Below are positions 62,056 to 64,000 of a DNA stretch of 64,000 nt, one piece after another. Source of the stretch: Emcibacteraceae bacterium (GTDB lineage: Bacteria; Pseudomonadota; Alphaproteobacteria; Sphingomonadales; Emcibacteraceae). Position 1 is the first letter of the stretch, and every line of letters starts with the position of its first letter. The position numbers and the translations under genes were made by a program. The notes below the pieces were generated by a model, which saw nothing but the letters and a program-made list of their open reading frames with translations, had not been told where the DNA came from and did no database searches. The stretch is from contig JAWKXO010000005.1 in the NCBI GenBank assembly GCA_041396985.1, positions 270,154 through 334,153 of the forward strand, read 5' to 3'.

Positions 62056-63040
62056 GATCACCACCCGCTTTAATTTCGCTCGCCTTTTTGGCGACAAATT
62101 CTTCCACCAGCGAAACCGCATCATCAAGTGACGGGTAAATAATTTCACAGACATCAGACGCGTTGATGATATCCGAAATGGCACGAAACGCATCTTCGCC
62201 AATATCGCCGTAATTGGCCGATGACATTACCATCCTGAAAAAGGCCATCGTTTTGGTAATCGGCCGGATTGCCGGTTTGGCGGATGAATCATAAATCGGC
62301 AGGATCACCACATTTGGTTTTGTCCTTTTATGCATCTGTTCAATGGATGCTTTTGGCGGGCGCAGATAACAGATCGTCCCTTTTGGTGTGCCGTGATATT
62401 CATCCGTGAAATAATCACCCGCGTTATCACTGACCTGTCCGACCCAGTCTTTCATCACGGCAATGGACTGGTTTTTTAGGGACACGGCCCGCGGATAAGG
62501 CACCAGCTCCCCGCTTTCCATATCAAGAAGGCCAAATTCGTCAGAATGAAGCTGCCACCCCCGGTAAGAGAGACCCGCTGCCAGCGTGCTTTTACCGCTA
62601 CCTGACATCGCCGGCATGACAAGCCCTACACCATCCTTTGCCACCACACCAGCATGGAACATCAGATATTGTTTGCAGGCGGATGCCACCTGCCAGTTTA
62701 GCCCCATCTCTAAGCTGACCATTCCCATACTGGCGGGCAGCGGAATAAAATCACTGTTCATTCCCACATCAACAAAGGCCTGTGGCTTTATATACTGGCG
62801 GTAAAGATTGCGGCCGAATATCCTGATCGTATTATCCAGAACCACCGGATTATCATAAAAAGGATAGTCCCGGTAAATTTTGATAAATTCATCACGGATA
62901 TTCCTGAACTTAAGCGCCACATTGACTGTAAACGGGCCTATTTCCAGTTGGGCGCCATGAGTTGCAAGACGGGCATCAAGTTGCTGATCGGTAAAGTTTA
63001 TCAGATTGTCAGTTTTGTGAAAAAGACTGGTCGGCGACAT
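62048..63040 (-). CDS. HprK-related kinase A
   Basis: The 330-residue protein is related to HPr kinase: an N-terminal region of about 120 residues, then a P-loop kinase domain with HAGVVAKDGVGLVMPAMSGS (Walker A: GSGKST follows), LHSDEFGLLDM (acidic metal site) and YPRAVSLKNQ. It belongs to what I remember as HprK-related kinase A of the 'HPr-rel-A' families. Related kinases in some lasso-peptide clusters phosphorylate a serine of the precursor. No HPr protein is encoded nearby. ATG 63040 is preferred to TTG 63055. It overlaps the nucleotidyltransferase gene by 8 bp. Confidence 0.9.
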   Translation of the reverse strand: MSPTSLFHKTDNLINFTDQQLDARLATHGAQLEIGPFTVNVALKFRNIRDEFIKIYRDYPFYDNPVVLDNTIRIFGRNLYRQYIKPQAFVDVGMNSDFIPLPASMGMVSLEMGLNWQVASACKQYLMFHAGVVAKDGVGLVMPAMSGSGKSTLAAGLSYRGWQLHSDEFGLLDMESGELVPYPRAVSLKNQSIAVMKDWVGQVSDNAGDYFTDEYHGTPKGTICYLRPPKASIEQMHKRTKPNVVILPIYDSSAKPAIRPITKTMAFFRMVMSSANYGDIGEDAFRAISDIINASDVCEIIYPSLDDAVSLVEEFVAKKASEIKAGGDHG

Positions 63041-63056
63041 TATTTTTCTTTTCAAT

Positions 63057-63404
63057 TCAGATCGGTTCTATCAGGCCCATGTTATCAAAACCGGCAACCG
63101 TTTCGATAATATTTTGTGTTGTTGTCGCATCAGGTTCAGCGTCAATAATTTTTGAAAATTCAGCAAGCAGCTGATCAAGGCTTTTGGGACCATCCTCATA
63201 AAGGGCAAGAAGTTCACGGGCAAATTCATTCAGCACCTGTGTATGACCACTGCGCGGGTCATAAACAATACTGGCATCTTCCCATTCCGACCAGATCAGA
63301 CCGGCATTATCCGGCACATGAAAGACCAGTTTTCTATCAAATGAATTTGCGGACGTTAAAATAATCAAAACCCCTTTTATAAAATCCCAAAGAAAAAAGC
63401 TCAC
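63057..63404 (-). CDS. PqqD-like (RRE) protein of the HPr-rel-A cassette
   Basis: The 115-residue frame contains a PqqD-like domain: IWSEWEDASIVYDPRSGHTQ, VLNEFARELLALYEDGP, LDQLLAEFSKII and a C-terminal helix (NIIETVAGFDNMGLI). PqqD-like domains recognise leader or precursor peptides for modifying enzymes. The only start that reaches a usable Shine-Dalgarno sequence (AGGG eight bases upstream) is GTG 63404, which adds 20 hydrophobic residues before the domain. The start lies in a hairpin, so initiation may be controlled, or the true start may be further in. It ends 16 bp before the kinase start. Confidence 0.8.
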   Translation of the reverse strand: MSFFLWDFIKGVLIILTSANSFDRKLVFHVPDNAGLIWSEWEDASIVYDPRSGHTQVLNEFARELLALYEDGPKSLDQLLAEFSKIIDAEPDATTTQNIIETVAGFDNMGLIEPI

Positions 63405-63429
63405 GAATCATACCCTGATCATGAGCTTT
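63393..63429 (-). promoter_or_regulatory. Hairpin covering the PqqD-like gene start
   Basis: AAAGCTCA and TGAGCTTT form an 8-bp stem (extendable by a G-T pair and two more), followed on the minus strand by six T. The stem contains the GTG start and the loop holds its AGGG. It may be a partial terminator/attenuator or a translation switch between the exported-protein gene and the modification genes. Confidence 0.6.
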
Positions 63430-63484
63430 AATCATTAAAATTCTATTTATTGTTTTTTCGCGTCCTACCAGACAGGAAAACCAA

Positions 63485-64000
63485 TTAATTCGGGTTGCCG
63501 CCAGGGCCGTTTTCCGCATTATTATTTGGCAGTGAACCACCGGGTGCCGGCTGATCACCGTTACCCCAGCCATTATTTCCTTTGATTTTATAATTAAATT
63601 CAATGGAATTAACACAGGAGAAACCAAATCGCTGATTAAGCGGATCTTTGATAAATTCCCAGTGATTTAAATTGCTGGCATCAAATGGCTGAAGCTGTGT
63701 CCCGGGAGGATAGTCATTTGCAAGATCTTCCGGCAACAGTTCAAATTTATGAGTCCCATTGTTTGGTGCCGCAACCTGTCCACCCTTAATCGGCACCTGC
63801 AGCATTGCAGAGCGGTTATCGGCAGGGTTGTTGGCAATATTCATCAGGTTGATCACACAAAGCCCGGCTGAGTCAGCATGGGCAAGTGGCACACCACCAT
63901 GAAGCGTCAGCGCAACTGGCGCGGCAATGGCCCCTGCTTTCAGCAGGCTGCGTCGATGCAAACGTTTTCCAAGAGTTGCCCCACTTTTTACTTCATTTTT
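63485..64000 (-). CDS. Tat-exported protein with Gly/Asn-rich tail, candidate cassette substrate (5' end outside window)
   Basis: The frame is open to the window edge, so the start lies beyond 64000. The visible part begins with a Tat-type signal: a basic region, LHRRSLLKAG and a hydrophobic stretch (AIAAPVALTLHGGVPLAHA) ending near AHA|DS. The mature domain, about 100 residues, has two Cys (AGLCVINL and FSCVNSI) that could pair. It ends with a low-complexity tail (NNGWGNGDQPAPGGSLP then NNNAENGPGGNPN) holding one Ser. Such Asn/Gly tails occur on other exported proteins. It stands directly upstream of the PqqD-kinase-nucleotidyltransferase genes, which makes it a candidate substrate. Family unrecognised. 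Confidence 0.75.
   Translation of the reverse strand, partial: KNEVKSGATLGKRLHRRSLLKAGAIAAPVALTLHGGVPLAHADSAGLCVINLMNIANNPADNRSAMLQVPIKGGQVAAPNNGTHKFELLPEDLANDYPPGTQLQPFDASNLNHWEFIKDPLNQRFGFSCVNSIEFNYKIKGNNGWGNGDQPAPGGSLPNNNAENGPGGNPN

Noticed and set aside
62056..62202. Longer nucleotidyltransferase starting inside the kinase gene
   Set aside because: The added 49 residues are a basic frame-shadow of the kinase. The ATG overlapping the kinase stop is the normal coupled start.
60973..64000. Lasso peptide biosynthetic cluster
   Set aside because: Kinase, nucleotidyltransferase and RRE-like genes fit some lasso clusters, but no transglutaminase-like protease or asparagine-synthetase-like cyclase is visible, and the candidate substrate is a Tat protein of over 100 residues. 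Genes beyond the window could change this.
1..64000. tRNA, rRNA, CRISPR arrays and insertion sequences
   Set aside because: I looked for cloverleaf-type sequence in the gaps, evenly spaced direct repeats and transposase-like products. None was convincing.

Overview
The window looks like chromosomal DNA from a moderate-GC (mid-40s % by eye) alphaproteobacterium. Evidence: the F1-ATPase zeta-subunit (DUF1476) gene next to purC; the purC-purS-purQ-purL-bolA-grxD order; a class II DAHP synthase; a maeB malic enzyme with a fused phosphotransacetylase-like domain; and an ald gene divergent from an Lrp regulator. TonB-dependent receptors, exported hydrolases and an exported truncated haemoglobin suggest a free-living, probably aquatic heterotroph. 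An assignment near Kordiimonadales/Emcibacterales is a guess. No tRNA, rRNA, CRISPR array, IS element or integrase was seen. No gap between genes exceeds about 300 bp.

Layout. 1-6.9 kb: three related periplasmic-sensor proteins (one cut by the window edge; two are complete BvgS-like histidine kinases without receivers) flank the rplM-rpsI operon. 6.9-14.7 kb: haem A synthase ctaA, a DUF1499 membrane protein, a pair of small unknown paralogues, two small plus-strand unknowns, maeB, ald and its divergent Lrp-type regulator. 14.8-23 kb: trkH, a DUF6151-like Cys protein, a TonB-dependent receptor, and a tetR-emrA-emrB efflux operon with a clear operator. 23-30.3 kb: purB, an AT-rich insert carrying its own promoter and terminator, the zeta subunit, then purC-S-Q-L, bolA and grxD. 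30.5-41.8 kb: a chemoreceptor, a tiny Pmp3 gene, an exported M20 amidase coupled to a TonB receptor, an amidohydrolase lipoprotein, DUF1428, a 2OG-oxygenase-like gene, a cupredoxin gene broken by an in-frame TGA, a DUF3034 beta-barrel and an exported truncated haemoglobin. 41.8-60.2 kb: mostly housekeeping (protease, GST, DUF350, APC permease, rpsD, trmJ, cysS, gltX, nadE, aroG, gor, CocE-type hydrolase, quinone reductase, glmS, glmU). 60.3-64 kb: gph, then a minus-strand cassette of a Tat-exported Gly/Asn-tailed protein, a PqqD-like protein, an HprK-related kinase and a nucleotidyltransferase.

The end cassette (60973-64000) is the best candidate for an under-described system. A PqqD/RRE-like carrier, a Ser-kinase-like protein and a nucleotidyltransferase sit directly behind a small exported protein whose tail has one serine, and a hairpin covers the predicted start of the PqqD gene. 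The kinase, PqqD and nucleotidyltransferase match what I remember as the 'HPr-rel-A' families; pairing them with this substrate is my inference. Second-tier interest: the receiver-less BvgS-like sensors, the 8.8-9.6 kb paralogue pair, the broken cupredoxin beside haemoglobin and barrel, and the AT-rich insert in the purine region.
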